DNA of 64,000 bases from Streptomyces sp. NBC_01485. GTDB lineage: Bacteria; Actinomycetota; Actinomycetes; Streptomycetales; Streptomycetaceae. Shown piece after piece: positions 16,234 through 24,487 of this stretch (positions are counted from its first letter, which is position 1; the number at the start of each line of letters is the position of its first letter). The notes below the pieces were generated by a model. That model made no database searches and was not told the origin of the DNA. It saw only the letters and a list, made by a program, of their open reading frames with translations. The DNA is taken from contig NZ_CP109435.1 in NCBI RefSeq assembly GCF_036227125.1, positions 4,960,001-5,024,000 of the forward strand, written 5' to 3'. The translations under genes and the position numbers were made by a program.

Positions 16234-18330
16234 CTACCAGTTGGCCTCGCCGGGTACCAGGCGGCCCGCCTTGCGGTACTCGCGGCGGGCGCCCTCCAGC
16301 AGGTCGCCGTCGCCGACCGGCTCGTCGCGGCCGGCGGCGAGGTAGGCGGCGGTGACGACCGCGCTGCGGATGGAGCCGCCGGCCAGCTCGAAGTCCCGGG
16401 CCAGGGGCGCCGGATCGATCCCCTCGGCGCACGGCACGTGGACCAGCCCGTGCCGCCAGAGCGCGAGGCGCTGACCGGCGTCCGGGAACGGGAAGTCGAC
16501 CACCAGGTCGAGCCGCCGGGTGAACGCCTCGTCGATGTTGGCGCGCAGGTTGGTGGTGAGCAGCGCGATGCCGTCGAAGGACTCCAGCCGCTGGAGCAGG
16601 TAGGCGCTCTCCATGTTGGCGTACTTGTCGTGCGCGTCCTTCACCTCCGACCGCTTCCCGAACACGGCGTCGGCCTCGTCGAAGAGGAGTACGGCGTCGG
16701 TGCGGTCGGCCTCGCTGAAGATGCGCTCCAGGTTCTTCTCGGTCTCGCCGACGTACTTGTCGACGACGGAGGAGAGCTGGACGACGTAGAGGTCGAGGCC
16801 GAGTTCGGCGGCGACGACCTCGGCGGAGAGCGTCTTCCCGGTGCCGGACTCGCCCGCGAACAGCCCGAGCACCCCGCGCCCGCGCCCGCCGCCCGCGCTG
16901 AGCCGCCAGTCGCCGAGGACCCGGTCGCGGTGCCGGGCCCGCAGGGCGAGTTCGTGCAGTTGCGTCAACGGCCGCTCGGGCAGCACCAGATCGTCCCAGC
17001 CGACGTCCGGCCGGATCCGCCGCGCATGCCGCTCCAGCCCCGACGCGGACTGCTGCCGCGCCGCCAGCCGCACATGCTCGGCGGTGACCGGCCCGCCCTC
17101 GAAGCCGGCCAGCGCGGCGGCGGCCAGTGCGGCCCGCGCGACCCGCTCGCCCCCGAGCCGGTAGGGCGCGACGGTGGCGGCCAGGTCGAAGCCCAGGGGG
17201 GCGGGAGTGGCGCTGGGGGTGGTGGTCGCCGAGGCCAGGGCTGTCGCCCAGGTGGCGGTTCCGCCTGCCCGGCGGCGCGGTGCGTCCAGGACGAGGGGGT
17301 CGTGGGTGGACCAGTGCGGGTCGTAGGGGCGGGGGTCGGTGAGGAGGACGGTGACGTCGTCTGAGGCGTCGGCCAACATGCCGACCAGCGCGGCCGGTTG
17401 GTCCGCCAGCCCCGACAGGACGACCGCCCGGCCCCCGAGGCGCGCCTCGCGCAGCAGGTCGGGTACGCGGTCGTCGGGCCCGGTGAAGCGGAGGGCGTCG
17501 ACGCCTGCCGCGTGCAGGGCCGAGGCGATCGCGGCGAGGCCGTCGCCCTCGCGGTGTTCGCGCAGGTAGACGGTGAGCGGGCCGCCCTCCCGCAGCCGGT
17601 GCGCCAGCAGGCGGACGAGGCTCTCGTCGCCGTCGGCGGGCAGCGGCGGGGGGAGCGGATGCAGGTGTCCGTGCAGGGCGGCGTCCGGGGTGTCGTCGCC
17701 GAGGAGGTGGGCGAGCAGCCGGTCCGGGACGCGCAACGAGCGGGACAGGAAAGGCCGTTCGGGTTCCTCGACGTCCAGCAGTCCGTACGCGCGCAGGGGT
17801 GCCGAGGAGTGGAAACGGGCCCGGGCCGTGGCCTGGTGCGCGGGCGCCCCGCACAGTTCGAGGGCGAGCCCGACCGTGGCCCGCCGCCTGCTGACGTCGT
17901 CGTTCAGGTAGCCGTAGAGCGGCTCGAAGGAACGGTCGAGGTCGGGCGCGAGCGCGACGAGGAGGATCGCGGCGTCGAGGTCGGTGAGACGGAGCCGGGC
18001 GGCGAGGCCGGTGAGGGCGGTGGGGGCGGTTTGGTCGTTGCCAGGCGCTGGCGCTGGCGCTGGCGCTGGCGCCGGGGTCGGGGTCGGGCCCGGGGCGGGG
18101 GCGGGGGCGGCCGTCCCGGCGCTGGTGAGCAGGTGGTGACGTACCGCGTCCTCGGAGAGGTACAGCCCGCGGAGCGGATCGCCGGCGGTGGGGTCTCCGG
18201 CGGAACGCCGGTCGACCAGCTCGGCCACCCGGTCGCGCAGCTCGGCGAGACGGGTGAGCAGCTCGACGGCGGCCTCGCCCCCCGGGCAGCCGATCACGGG
18301 CTGCCGCTCCCTGACGGTCGCCCCGTTCAC
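16234..18330 (-). CDS. AAA+ ATPase of the eCIS locus
   Basis: Product of 698 residues from a GTG at 18330 that overlaps the upstream DUF4255 stop (GTGA). The N-terminal half is a helical/winged region with an Ala-Pro repeat linker near residues 85-105. The AAA core is at residues ~470-640: Walker A GESGTGKT (~residue 495), Walker B AVLLFDEADAVFG (~residue 545), sensor region IALLTTNLRANIDEAFTRRLDLVVDF (split here as IALLTTNLRANIDEAF and TRRLDLVVDF), and an arginine-finger RRLD. eCIS loci almost always include such a membrane-free AAA ATPase (Afp15/PVC15 type), thought to act in assembly, loading or recycling. Confidence 0.9.
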   Translation of the reverse strand: MNGATVRERQPVIGCPGGEAAVELLTRLAELRDRVAELVDRRSAGDPTAGDPLRGLYLSEDAVRHHLLTSAGTAAPAPAPGPTPTPAPAPAPAPAPGNDQTAPTALTGLAARLRLTDLDAAILLVALAPDLDRSFEPLYGYLNDDVSRRRATVGLALELCGAPAHQATARARFHSSAPLRAYGLLDVEEPERPFLSRSLRVPDRLLAHLLGDDTPDAALHGHLHPLPPPLPADGDESLVRLLAHRLREGGPLTVYLREHREGDGLAAIASALHAAGVDALRFTGPDDRVPDLLREARLGGRAVVLSGLADQPAALVGMLADASDDVTVLLTDPRPYDPHWSTHDPLVLDAPRRRAGGTATWATALASATTTPSATPAPLGFDLAATVAPYRLGGERVARAALAAAALAGFEGGPVTAEHVRLAARQQSASGLERHARRIRPDVGWDDLVLPERPLTQLHELALRARHRDRVLGDWRLSAGGGRGRGVLGLFAGESGTGKTLSAEVVAAELGLDLYVVQLSSVVDKYVGETEKNLERIFSEADRTDAVLLFDEADAVFGKRSEVKDAHDKYANMESAYLLQRLESFDGIALLTTNLRANIDEAFTRRLDLVVDFPFPDAGQRLALWRHGLVHVPCAEGIDPAPLARDFELAGGSIRSAVVTAAYLAAGRDEPVGDGDLLEGARREYRKAGRLVPGEANW

Positions 18331-19025
18331 CGTTGTTCCGGCCGGCGGGCCGTGGCCTCTCGGGCGGCTTCTCCGGCTGCCTCTTTGGCGGCGCGGGCCG
18401 CGGCCACCTGGTGAGGGCGGTGGGCGCGCTCGCCGGACTCCGGCGGGTCGCCGTCCATGCCGCGCAGGCGGACCGCCGCGCCCTCCGTGACCGGCGGCCC
18501 GGCGTCGTACTCCGGGTACGCCGGGAAGGGCGCCGTCACCACCAGGTCCAGGGACGGCTTGAGTTCACCGCCCAGGGCGGACCAGATCTCGGCGAGGGAA
18601 CGCGACTCGGTCTGGATGCCGGCCACCGTCAACGGCATCGCCAGCCCCAACGCGCCCAGGGCACCGGGGAGTTCGTCGGCCGTGAGCATCTCGCGCGGCA
18701 GCAGCGTCGCCAACACGGCCGACAGCAGCCGGTGTTCGTCCTGCGGCGTCCGCGTCCAGGCGGTCACGAGGTACGACAGGCGGAACCAGCGCGGCGGTTG
18801 ACGGCGCTTCACGACGACGTCGCGTTCGTCGCGCACCGCCATCTGGCCGCGCTGCCGCCGGGTCACGTCCTCGCGGATGTCGTACAGGTAGGTGTTGATC
18901 ACCGGGGCGTTGCGCCGGGCGGCCCAGTCGCGGGTCGGGGCCTCGAAGGAGACCTCGATGCCGGAGCCGGCGAGCGTGCCGCCCTCGAGCAGGCTTTTGA
19001 GGACTTCGTCCACCTCGTGGATCAA
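18327..19025 (-). CDS. DUF4255 (Pvc16-type) eCIS protein
   Basis: About 232 residues if it starts at the TTG at 19025, which has GAGGAG 7 bases upstream and gives LIHEVDEVLKSLLEGGTLAG, the usual N-terminus of the family. The upstream extension to 19397 is noise. The motif set APVINTYLYDIREDVTRRQR and RWFRLSYLVTAWTRTPQDEH with LLSAVLATLLPREML is typical of DUF4255. In eCIS particles the Pvc16 homologue caps the distal end of sheath and tube. The last ~50 residues are a charged Ala/Glu/Arg tail. It is coupled to the AAA ATPase by a 4-bp overlap. Confidence 0.87.
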   Translation of the reverse strand: MIHEVDEVLKSLLEGGTLAGSGIEVSFEAPTRDWAARRNAPVINTYLYDIREDVTRRQRGQMAVRDERDVVVKRRQPPRWFRLSYLVTAWTRTPQDEHRLLSAVLATLLPREMLTADELPGALGALGLAMPLTVAGIQTESRSLAEIWSALGGELKPSLDLVVTAPFPAYPEYDAGPPVTEGAAVRLRGMDGDPPESGERAHRPHQVAAARAAKEAAGEAAREATARRPEQR

Positions 19026-19176
19026 CGTCGTGCTCCTCAACTGCCTTGCCGATCGCCCCGTCAACTGACGTAGAGCATCCACCGTGCCCCGGGCGGCCCC
19101 GGTTCCGCAGGCGCGGCGGGGTCGACGGGCGGGCACGGCACACTGCCCGCGTGGCCGCCTTCGATTGCCCGTTCGG

Positions 19177-19848
19177 TCAGATGTAGCCTTCCCTGAGGGC
19201 ATATGCCACAGCGTGCGCCCGGTTGCGCAGATGCAACCGCGTTGTGAGTCCGTGCATGACGTTCTTGACGGTTCGTTCGGAGTAGGACAGCTTGCTGGCG
19301 ATCTCTCCGGTGTCCAGCCCCTCGGCGACCAGCCGCAGGACGTCCACCTCCCGAGGCGCGAGCCCCAGGGAGGGGGCGCCGGGCCGGCCCGCCGCACCGC
19401 GGTGCATGGTGCCGACCTGGCTGATGAGCCTGCCGAGCAGGTCGGCGGGCAGGTCGCCGTCGCCCCGGTGGGCGGCCACCACCGCCTGCACCAGCCGGTG
19501 CGCGGTGGCCTCGCGGCGCCAGACGATCGCCCCGACCCCGCACTCGATGACGTCCAGCAGCTCGGTCTCGCGGATCGTGCCCACGACGAGCACCGCCCGC
19601 GCCCCCTCGCTGCGCACGATCCGCCGCAGCCGGGCCAGCGCCGCCTCGTCGAGGGTGTCCTCGATCAGCAGCGCCACCCCGCCGCCGACGGCCGGGAGTT
19701 CCTCGCGGACCTCGACCTCCGGACGCCCGCGCAACTGGCTGACCGCGCCCTCGCGGGAGATCGGATCCGGTGCCTCGACGGTCACGGGAATCCGCCGCCG
19801 GGTACCGACGGCGGCACCGGTGTCTGGTGTCCGAGGTGAGCTGAGCAA
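19177..19848 (-). CDS. LuxR-type regulator with degenerate receiver-like domain
   Basis: Product of about 223 residues using a TTG at 19848; the true start is uncertain because no clear ribosome site is seen (the frame stays open to 20043). The conserved part begins IPVTVEAPDPISREGAVSQL. Residues ~20-140 have a receiver-like alternation, but the usual phospho-Asp site reads VALLIEDTLDE, not a canonical acidic pocket, so phosphorylation is doubtful. The C-terminal GerE/LuxR HTH is clear (LAPREVDVLRLVAEGLDTGE, then SKLSYSERTVKNVMHGLTTR). It sits between the eCIS operon and the divergent LAL gene and is a candidate controller of the locus. Confidence 0.85.
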   Translation of the reverse strand: MLSSPRTPDTGAAVGTRRRIPVTVEAPDPISREGAVSQLRGRPEVEVREELPAVGGGVALLIEDTLDEAALARLRRIVRSEGARAVLVVGTIRETELLDVIECGVGAIVWRREATAHRLVQAVVAAHRGDGDLPADLLGRLISQVGTMHRGAAGRPGAPSLGLAPREVDVLRLVAEGLDTGEIASKLSYSERTVKNVMHGLTTRLHLRNRAHAVAYALREGYI

Positions 19849-20139
19849 CCGTGGCCCCCATGTGGTGACGGATGGGTCAGGTCCAGACTTCTGCGCTCCG
19901 TGTGGTGCGCGCAATCGTGGAGCACCACGAGACAGACCACGAGACCAAGCCGCCGGCGACCACGGTTTGCCTACATCATCGCAGGTCAGGGCCGATATCG
20001 TCGCCGTTGTTCGACCCGTCGTGAGCCTCGCCACAACGGCCACGCGAACCCGTATCCGTCCACACGACCTCTACATGTACGCGCCCGACATACCCGGCGA
20101 TGTCCCCGACGACGTACCCGACAGCAGCAGGAGGCAGCG
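19849..20139. promoter_or_regulatory. Divergent intergenic region between LuxR regulator and LAL regulator
   Basis: About 290 bp between the two regulator starts. It holds AGGAGG at 20128-20133, the ribosome site of the LAL gene. No RNA gene or strong palindrome was recognised. Both regulators probably have their promoters here. Confidence 0.45.
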
Positions 20140-23031
20140 ATGACCGGACCCTTGCGGGAACGCGACGACGCGCACGCACTGCTCACGGCGGAGGCGGAGC
20201 ACGCCCGCGCCGGCGGCGGCCGTCTCGTCCTGCTGCGCGGCGCGACCGGCACCGGCCGGTCCGCCGTCCTGGAGGCCGCCGCCGCGCACGCGACCCGCCT
20301 CGGCCTGCGCGTCCTGCGCGCCCGCTGCTCCCCCGAGGACACCGCGCTGCCGTTCTCCTCCGTCCTCCATCTCCTGGGCCCCGTACCGGAGTTCGCGGAC
20401 GTCGCACCGGGCGTCGACGACCGCGACAGCGCGGCCCGGCTGTGGCGGGTGCTGCGTTCGTACGCGGACGAGGCGCCGATCATGGTCGCCGTGGACGACG
20501 TCCACCTCGCCGACGAGGCCTCGCGCCGCTGGTTCGTGGAGGCGGCCCGCCGGATCGACCGCCTGCCGGTCCTGCTGGTGGCCACCGAGCGCAGCCAGTA
20601 CGACATCGACTTACGGCCCGCCGGTCTCACCCACGCCCTCTCCCCGTCCGCCGTCCGCACCCACACCCTCGCCCCCCTCACCGACCACGCCTCGGCCGAC
20701 CTGGTCCGCGCCGCCTTCCCGACGGCCTCCGACCGGTGGACGGCGGACTGCGTGCGCGCCGGCGCGGGCAACCCGCTGCTCCTGCACGCCCTCCTCGACG
20801 ACCTCGTCGGCGTCCCGCCCCCGACGGCGGTCCCGCGCACGTGCGCCGCGCTGTACCCGGGCGCCTACCCGGCGGCCGTCTCCTGGTGGCTGGACAGCGC
20901 GGGCCCGACGACGGCGGAGGTGGCCCGCACGCTCGCAGCACTGGAACAGGCGGAACAGGCGGAACAGGCTGAACGGGCTGAACAGGCTGAACGGGCTGAA
21001 CGGGCTGAACGGGCTGAACAGGCGGGACAGTCGCAGGACGAAGGTGCCGGCGCTACGGGAACCACCCCCACCTCCCTCAACGCCACCTCCCTCGCCCCCA
21101 CCTCCCTCAACGCCACCTCCCTCGCCGCCACCCTCGCCGACGCCTCCGGCGCCGACCACGCCCGCGTCTCCGGCTGGCTGACGGCGATGACGCGGCTCGG
21201 CGTGCTGCGCCCGGACCCGTCCGGCGGCCGACCCCGCTACGCCCATCCCCTCCTCCGGGACGCCGTACTCGCCGGCTGGTCCACCGCGCGCCGTCAGGAC
21301 GCGCACCGGGCGGCGGCCCACGCGATGCTGCGCCGGGGCGACCATGTCGACGCCGTGGCACGGCAGTTGCTGGCCAGCGCGCCGGCCGGACCGTCCTGGG
21401 CGCTGTGCGCACTGCGCGAGGCCGCGACCGTCGCCGTGCGCGAGAACCGCCCCGGCGACGCCGTCCGCTACCTGGGCCGAGCCCTCCGGGAACCCCTCCC
21501 CGACGACCTCCGCCAACGCCTGCTCACCGAACTCGGCTCGCTGGAGTACGCCTCCGCCGACGCCCCCGGCGGCATCCCCCGCCTCACCGAGGCACTGGAC
21601 CTGCCCGCCGACCCCCACGACCAGGTCCGTACGGCGATCGCCCTGGGCACCGCCCTCGCGGGCCGCGGGGAGGTCCGTACGGCCGTGGAGGCGCTGCGCC
21701 GCCTGGAGTCGCGGCTGCCGGCCGGCCACGCCGACCTGGCCCGCACCCTCCAGACGGCGTCCGCGCTCCTCTCCGACCAGGACCAGACGGTCCGCGGCGA
21801 GGCCTACCGCTGGCTCACCGACACCGCCGAACGTTCCCCGGAGCTGGTCGGCGCCTCCGGTCAGGCCCTCCTCGTGCGGTACGCGGCGACGGCCGGGGAG
21901 ATACCGGCGCGGGAGGCGATGCGCAGGCTGCGCACCCTCCTGACGGAGCCCGCCGACCCCCTCGCCGAGCCGTTCCTGCTGGGCACGGCCGCGGCGGTGG
22001 CGCAGTGGGCCGACGAACTCGACGAGGCGGAACGCCTGGTGGAACGCGGTCTGGCCGGCCAGCACCCGTCTCTCCTGCACCCGATGGAACAGGCCCTGCT
22101 GGACACCCGATGGGACATAGCGGCGGCGCGCGGCACGTACGCCGCCCTGCTCGCCGAGCACCCCGGGGCCCCGGCCCGCCGTCACACCGGCGGCGGCCCC
22201 GCGAACGCCGACGCGCACGCCGTGCTGGCCCTGGTGGAGACGGGCCGTACGCAGGAGGCCCGCCGCCTGGCGGACACCTTCGACCTGCGCGCCACCTCCG
22301 ACTCCTGGGAACTGAACCGGTTCCTCTACGCGCGGGGTGTGCTGCGGTTCACCGAGGGGGACGTCGCGGGCGCCCTGCACGACTTCCTGGAGTGCGGGCG
22401 CCGTCAGTCGGCCCGCGCGGTCCTCAGCCCGGTCGTCACCCCGTGGCGGACGGCGGTCGCGGAATGCCGGCTGGCCCTGGGCAGCCCCCAGGAGGCGCTG
22501 GCCCTGGCGGCGGAGGAACTCCGGCTGGCCCGCGTCTGGGACACCCCGCGCACGCTGGGCCGGGCGCTGCGCGTCCTGGGCCGCGCGACCCGTGGACGCC
22601 GGGGCCTGCAACTGGGCGAGGAGGCGGTGGCGGTCCTGCGGAACTCACCGGCCGAGGCGGAACTCGTCGCCTCCCTCCTGGCCCAGGGCGGCCAGCTCAT
22701 CTCCGCCGGCGAACGCATCCGTGGCCGCGACTACCTCCGCGAGGCCGCCGAACGAGCCGAACGCCTGGGCAGCGCAAGGCTGTTGCGGTACGCCGACCAG
22801 GCCCTCCGCACGGCCGGCGCCCGCCGCACCACCCTCACCCACACCGGCGCGGCCTCTCTCACCGGCAGCGAACGCCGCATCGCGGAACTCGCGGCGGAGG
22901 GCCGCACGAACACCCAGATAGCGGACCTCCTCCACGTGGCCCGCCGCACAGTCGAAACCCACCTGACGAACACGTACAAGAAGCTGGGCATCCGGAAGCG
23001 GGGCGAACTCCGAGAGGCCCTGGATGACTGA
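20140..23031 (+). CDS. LAL-family (large ATP-binding LuxR-like) transcriptional regulator
   Basis: Product of 963 residues from the ATG at 20140 (AGGAGG 7 bases upstream); an upstream in-frame extension lacks support. The N-terminal AAA domain has a Walker A-like GATGTGRS at residues 34-41, with Arg40 in place of the usual Lys, and a Walker B PIMVAVDDVHLAD (~residues 115-127). A helical, TPR-like middle follows. The C-terminal LuxR HTH is LTGSERRIAELAAEGRTNTQ followed by IADLLHVARRTVETHL. Residues ~268-295 are tandem EQA/ERA triplets and ~305-330 a TSLNATSLAPTSLNATSL repeat, both from local DNA repeats. LAL proteins next to Streptomyces eCIS loci are candidate regulators of the cluster. Confidence 0.92.
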   Translation: MTGPLRERDDAHALLTAEAEHARAGGGRLVLLRGATGTGRSAVLEAAAAHATRLGLRVLRARCSPEDTALPFSSVLHLLGPVPEFADVAPGVDDRDSAARLWRVLRSYADEAPIMVAVDDVHLADEASRRWFVEAARRIDRLPVLLVATERSQYDIDLRPAGLTHALSPSAVRTHTLAPLTDHASADLVRAAFPTASDRWTADCVRAGAGNPLLLHALLDDLVGVPPPTAVPRTCAALYPGAYPAAVSWWLDSAGPTTAEVARTLAALEQAEQAEQAERAEQAERAERAERAEQAGQSQDEGAGATGTTPTSLNATSLAPTSLNATSLAATLADASGADHARVSGWLTAMTRLGVLRPDPSGGRPRYAHPLLRDAVLAGWSTARRQDAHRAAAHAMLRRGDHVDAVARQLLASAPAGPSWALCALREAATVAVRENRPGDAVRYLGRALREPLPDDLRQRLLTELGSLEYASADAPGGIPRLTEALDLPADPHDQVRTAIALGTALAGRGEVRTAVEALRRLESRLPAGHADLARTLQTASALLSDQDQTVRGEAYRWLTDTAERSPELVGASGQALLVRYAATAGEIPAREAMRRLRTLLTEPADPLAEPFLLGTAAAVAQWADELDEAERLVERGLAGQHPSLLHPMEQALLDTRWDIAAARGTYAALLAEHPGAPARRHTGGGPANADAHAVLALVETGRTQEARRLADTFDLRATSDSWELNRFLYARGVLRFTEGDVAGALHDFLECGRRQSARAVLSPVVTPWRTAVAECRLALGSPQEALALAAEELRLARVWDTPRTLGRALRVLGRATRGRRGLQLGEEAVAVLRNSPAEAELVASLLAQGGQLISAGERIRGRDYLREAAERAERLGSARLLRYADQALRTAGARRTTLTHTGAASLTGSERRIAELAAEGRTNTQIADLLHVARRTVETHLTNTYKKLGIRKRGELREALDD

Positions 23032-23046
23032 GCGTGGACTGACCGA

Positions 23047-23250
23047 TCAGCCCCTGACGGCACCGGCTATGAACGCGGCGAGCCCCCCGGCCGAGAACTC
23101 CAGGATGGGCCCGCCCGGATCCTTGCTGTCACGTATCGCACGGGTGCCACCAGGCAGAACGGCGACTTCCACGCAGTTGCCGTTGTTTCCGGAGTACGAG
23201 GACTTCACCCACTCCAGTGGGGCCGAAGCGGGTCGGGTGTTTGGCTTCAT
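23047..23250 (-). CDS. DUF397 domain protein
   Basis: Product of 67 residues: LEWVKSSYSGNNGNCVEVAV, then GTRAIRDSKDPGGPILEFSA. This is the DUF397 pattern (W-x-KSSYSx-x-x-x-CVEVA ... VRDSK). Its ATG at 23250 overlaps the stop of the XRE/DUF5753 gene (ATGA). Such pairs are abundant in Streptomyces; in the BldB-like/WhiJ-type model the small protein modulates its XRE partner. Confidence 0.95.
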   Translation of the reverse strand: MKPNTRPASAPLEWVKSSYSGNNGNCVEVAVLPGGTRAIRDSKDPGGPILEFSAGGLAAFIAGAVRG

Positions 23251-24077
23251 GGGCCCTTTTCCATTTCGTGAAGGGCGTTCTGGATGAGCGCCCGGGACTT
23301 GCTGACGTTCGCTGCGGCCATGTTCAGACGACGGAACAGCGTCGTGTACGTCTCGACGTCGGCTGCTTCCTCGTAATAGAGGGTGCTGGTGGGCGACTCG
23401 GTATAGGCGACGTCGGTCTCTGCCGAGGTGGGGAAGCTCATGATCACGAACGGCCCGAACAGGCAGGCGTTCATGGGGTCTTCGCGCGGCAGGACCTGAA
23501 GCTCGATGTGCTGCTTCTTGCTGTCGGCGATCAGGGACTCGAGCTGTGCCCTCATCACGTCGCGCTTGCCGACCTGGTGGTACAGGACGTTCTCGGCGAT
23601 GATCACCCACAGTTGCAGCGGGTTGTTCCTGGTCAGGATGCTTTTCCGCTCCCGACGCACGTTGATCTGAGCTTCCACATGGTCCGGCGTGGCATCCGGC
23701 ACCTGCAACTGGATCAGGGCTCCGGTGTACTCGGGAGTTTGCAGAAGCCCCGGCACCAGGTTGGTCTGGACGTTGTAGAGCTCAGAGGAGTCCCACTCGA
23801 CAGCGGCGTATGCCGCGTACGCCGGATCGACCACGTTGACGTACCGACTCCACCAACCCTTTTGCCTGGACTCGCGCGACAACTTCTCGATCGCGGTCCG
23901 CTCGGTCGGGTCGGTGACGTTGTACGCGTCCATCAGGGCGCGAAGGTCGGGCAGGCGGATACCGGACTGGGCGTTCTCGATCCGGCCGACCTTCGATTCC
24001 GCCGAGCCGAGCACCTTGGCGGTGTCGGCGTGCGTCAGCCCGGCCGCGGTCCGAAGCTCGCGCAGCGTCCGCGCCAA
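23247..24077 (-). CDS. XRE-family regulator with DUF5753 domain
   Basis: Product of about 276 residues. The N-terminal HTH (LRELRTAAGLTHADTAKVLG, SAESKVGRIENAQSG) is followed by DUF5753 (LYNVQTNLVPGLLQTPEYTG, later NPLQLWVIIAENVLYHQVG and LPREDPMNACLFGPFVIMSF). The start is unusual: the only initiation codon is a TTG at 24077 with no ribosome site, and an in-frame TAG lies about 50 bases upstream, so the true 5' end may have been shifted by a small indel. It is coupled to DUF397. Confidence 0.9.
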   Translation of the reverse strand: MARTLRELRTAAGLTHADTAKVLGSAESKVGRIENAQSGIRLPDLRALMDAYNVTDPTERTAIEKLSRESRQKGWWSRYVNVVDPAYAAYAAVEWDSSELYNVQTNLVPGLLQTPEYTGALIQLQVPDATPDHVEAQINVRRERKSILTRNNPLQLWVIIAENVLYHQVGKRDVMRAQLESLIADSKKQHIELQVLPREDPMNACLFGPFVIMSFPTSAETDVAYTESPTSTLYYEEAADVETYTTLFRRLNMAAANVSKSRALIQNALHEMEKGP

Positions 24078-24215
24078 CTGCCGCTGACGGAACGTCGATT
24101 GTTGTTGATGGGCACCGGTCGGCCGCCTCTCCTACTGCTTCTTGCAGGTCAAGTGTGCCGCTCACGTCCTGGTGAGGGCAACAGGCATTCGTGGTCACTC
24201 GAAGTGGGTACTTGA

Positions 24216-24389
24216 CACTCCGGCGCACCCCTGGACACGACCCGGGCCCATCGGGAGCCCGTACCGCTCGTCCTGCCGCCGGGCGTCCGGCCACCGCGAG
24301 GTCCGGTCGACGACCAGGCACGTTCGGCACTGCTGGACCAGCTCTGGGAGACGACGCTCACGGCGATGGCGGCGGCGCGAGCGAATTAG
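24216..24389 (+). pseudogene. Probable gene remnant: 3' coding end converging on the subtilisin gene
   Basis: The frame has no usable start codon, but its C-terminal text (DDQARSALLDQLWETTLTAM, AAARAN, stop at 24387-24389) reads like the end of a real helical protein. A strong hairpin follows 20 bases after the stop, as if this were a transcribed gene end. It could be a chance frame; the support is compositional only. Confidence 0.3.
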
Positions 24390-24408
24390 CCCCGTCCTCC
24401 CCGCCCCG

Positions 24409-24474
24409 GGGTACCAGTTCCAAAAAACTGTGACACTCCCGGTAGGAAGTGTCACAGTTTTTGAACTGGTACCC
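24409..24474. terminator. Long bidirectional hairpin downstream of subtilisin gene
   Basis: Left arm 24409-24437 and right arm 24448-24474 pair over about 27 bp with only two extra bases in the left arm, around the loop CCCGGTAGGA. The inner core is ACTGTGACACT/AGTGTCACAGT, flanked by A and T tracts that could act as a slippery terminator in both directions. It starts 14 bases after the subtilisin stop (24488). The same core recurs at 33100 and 58061. Confidence 0.85.
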
Positions 24475-24487
24475 GGTACCCGGGGGC

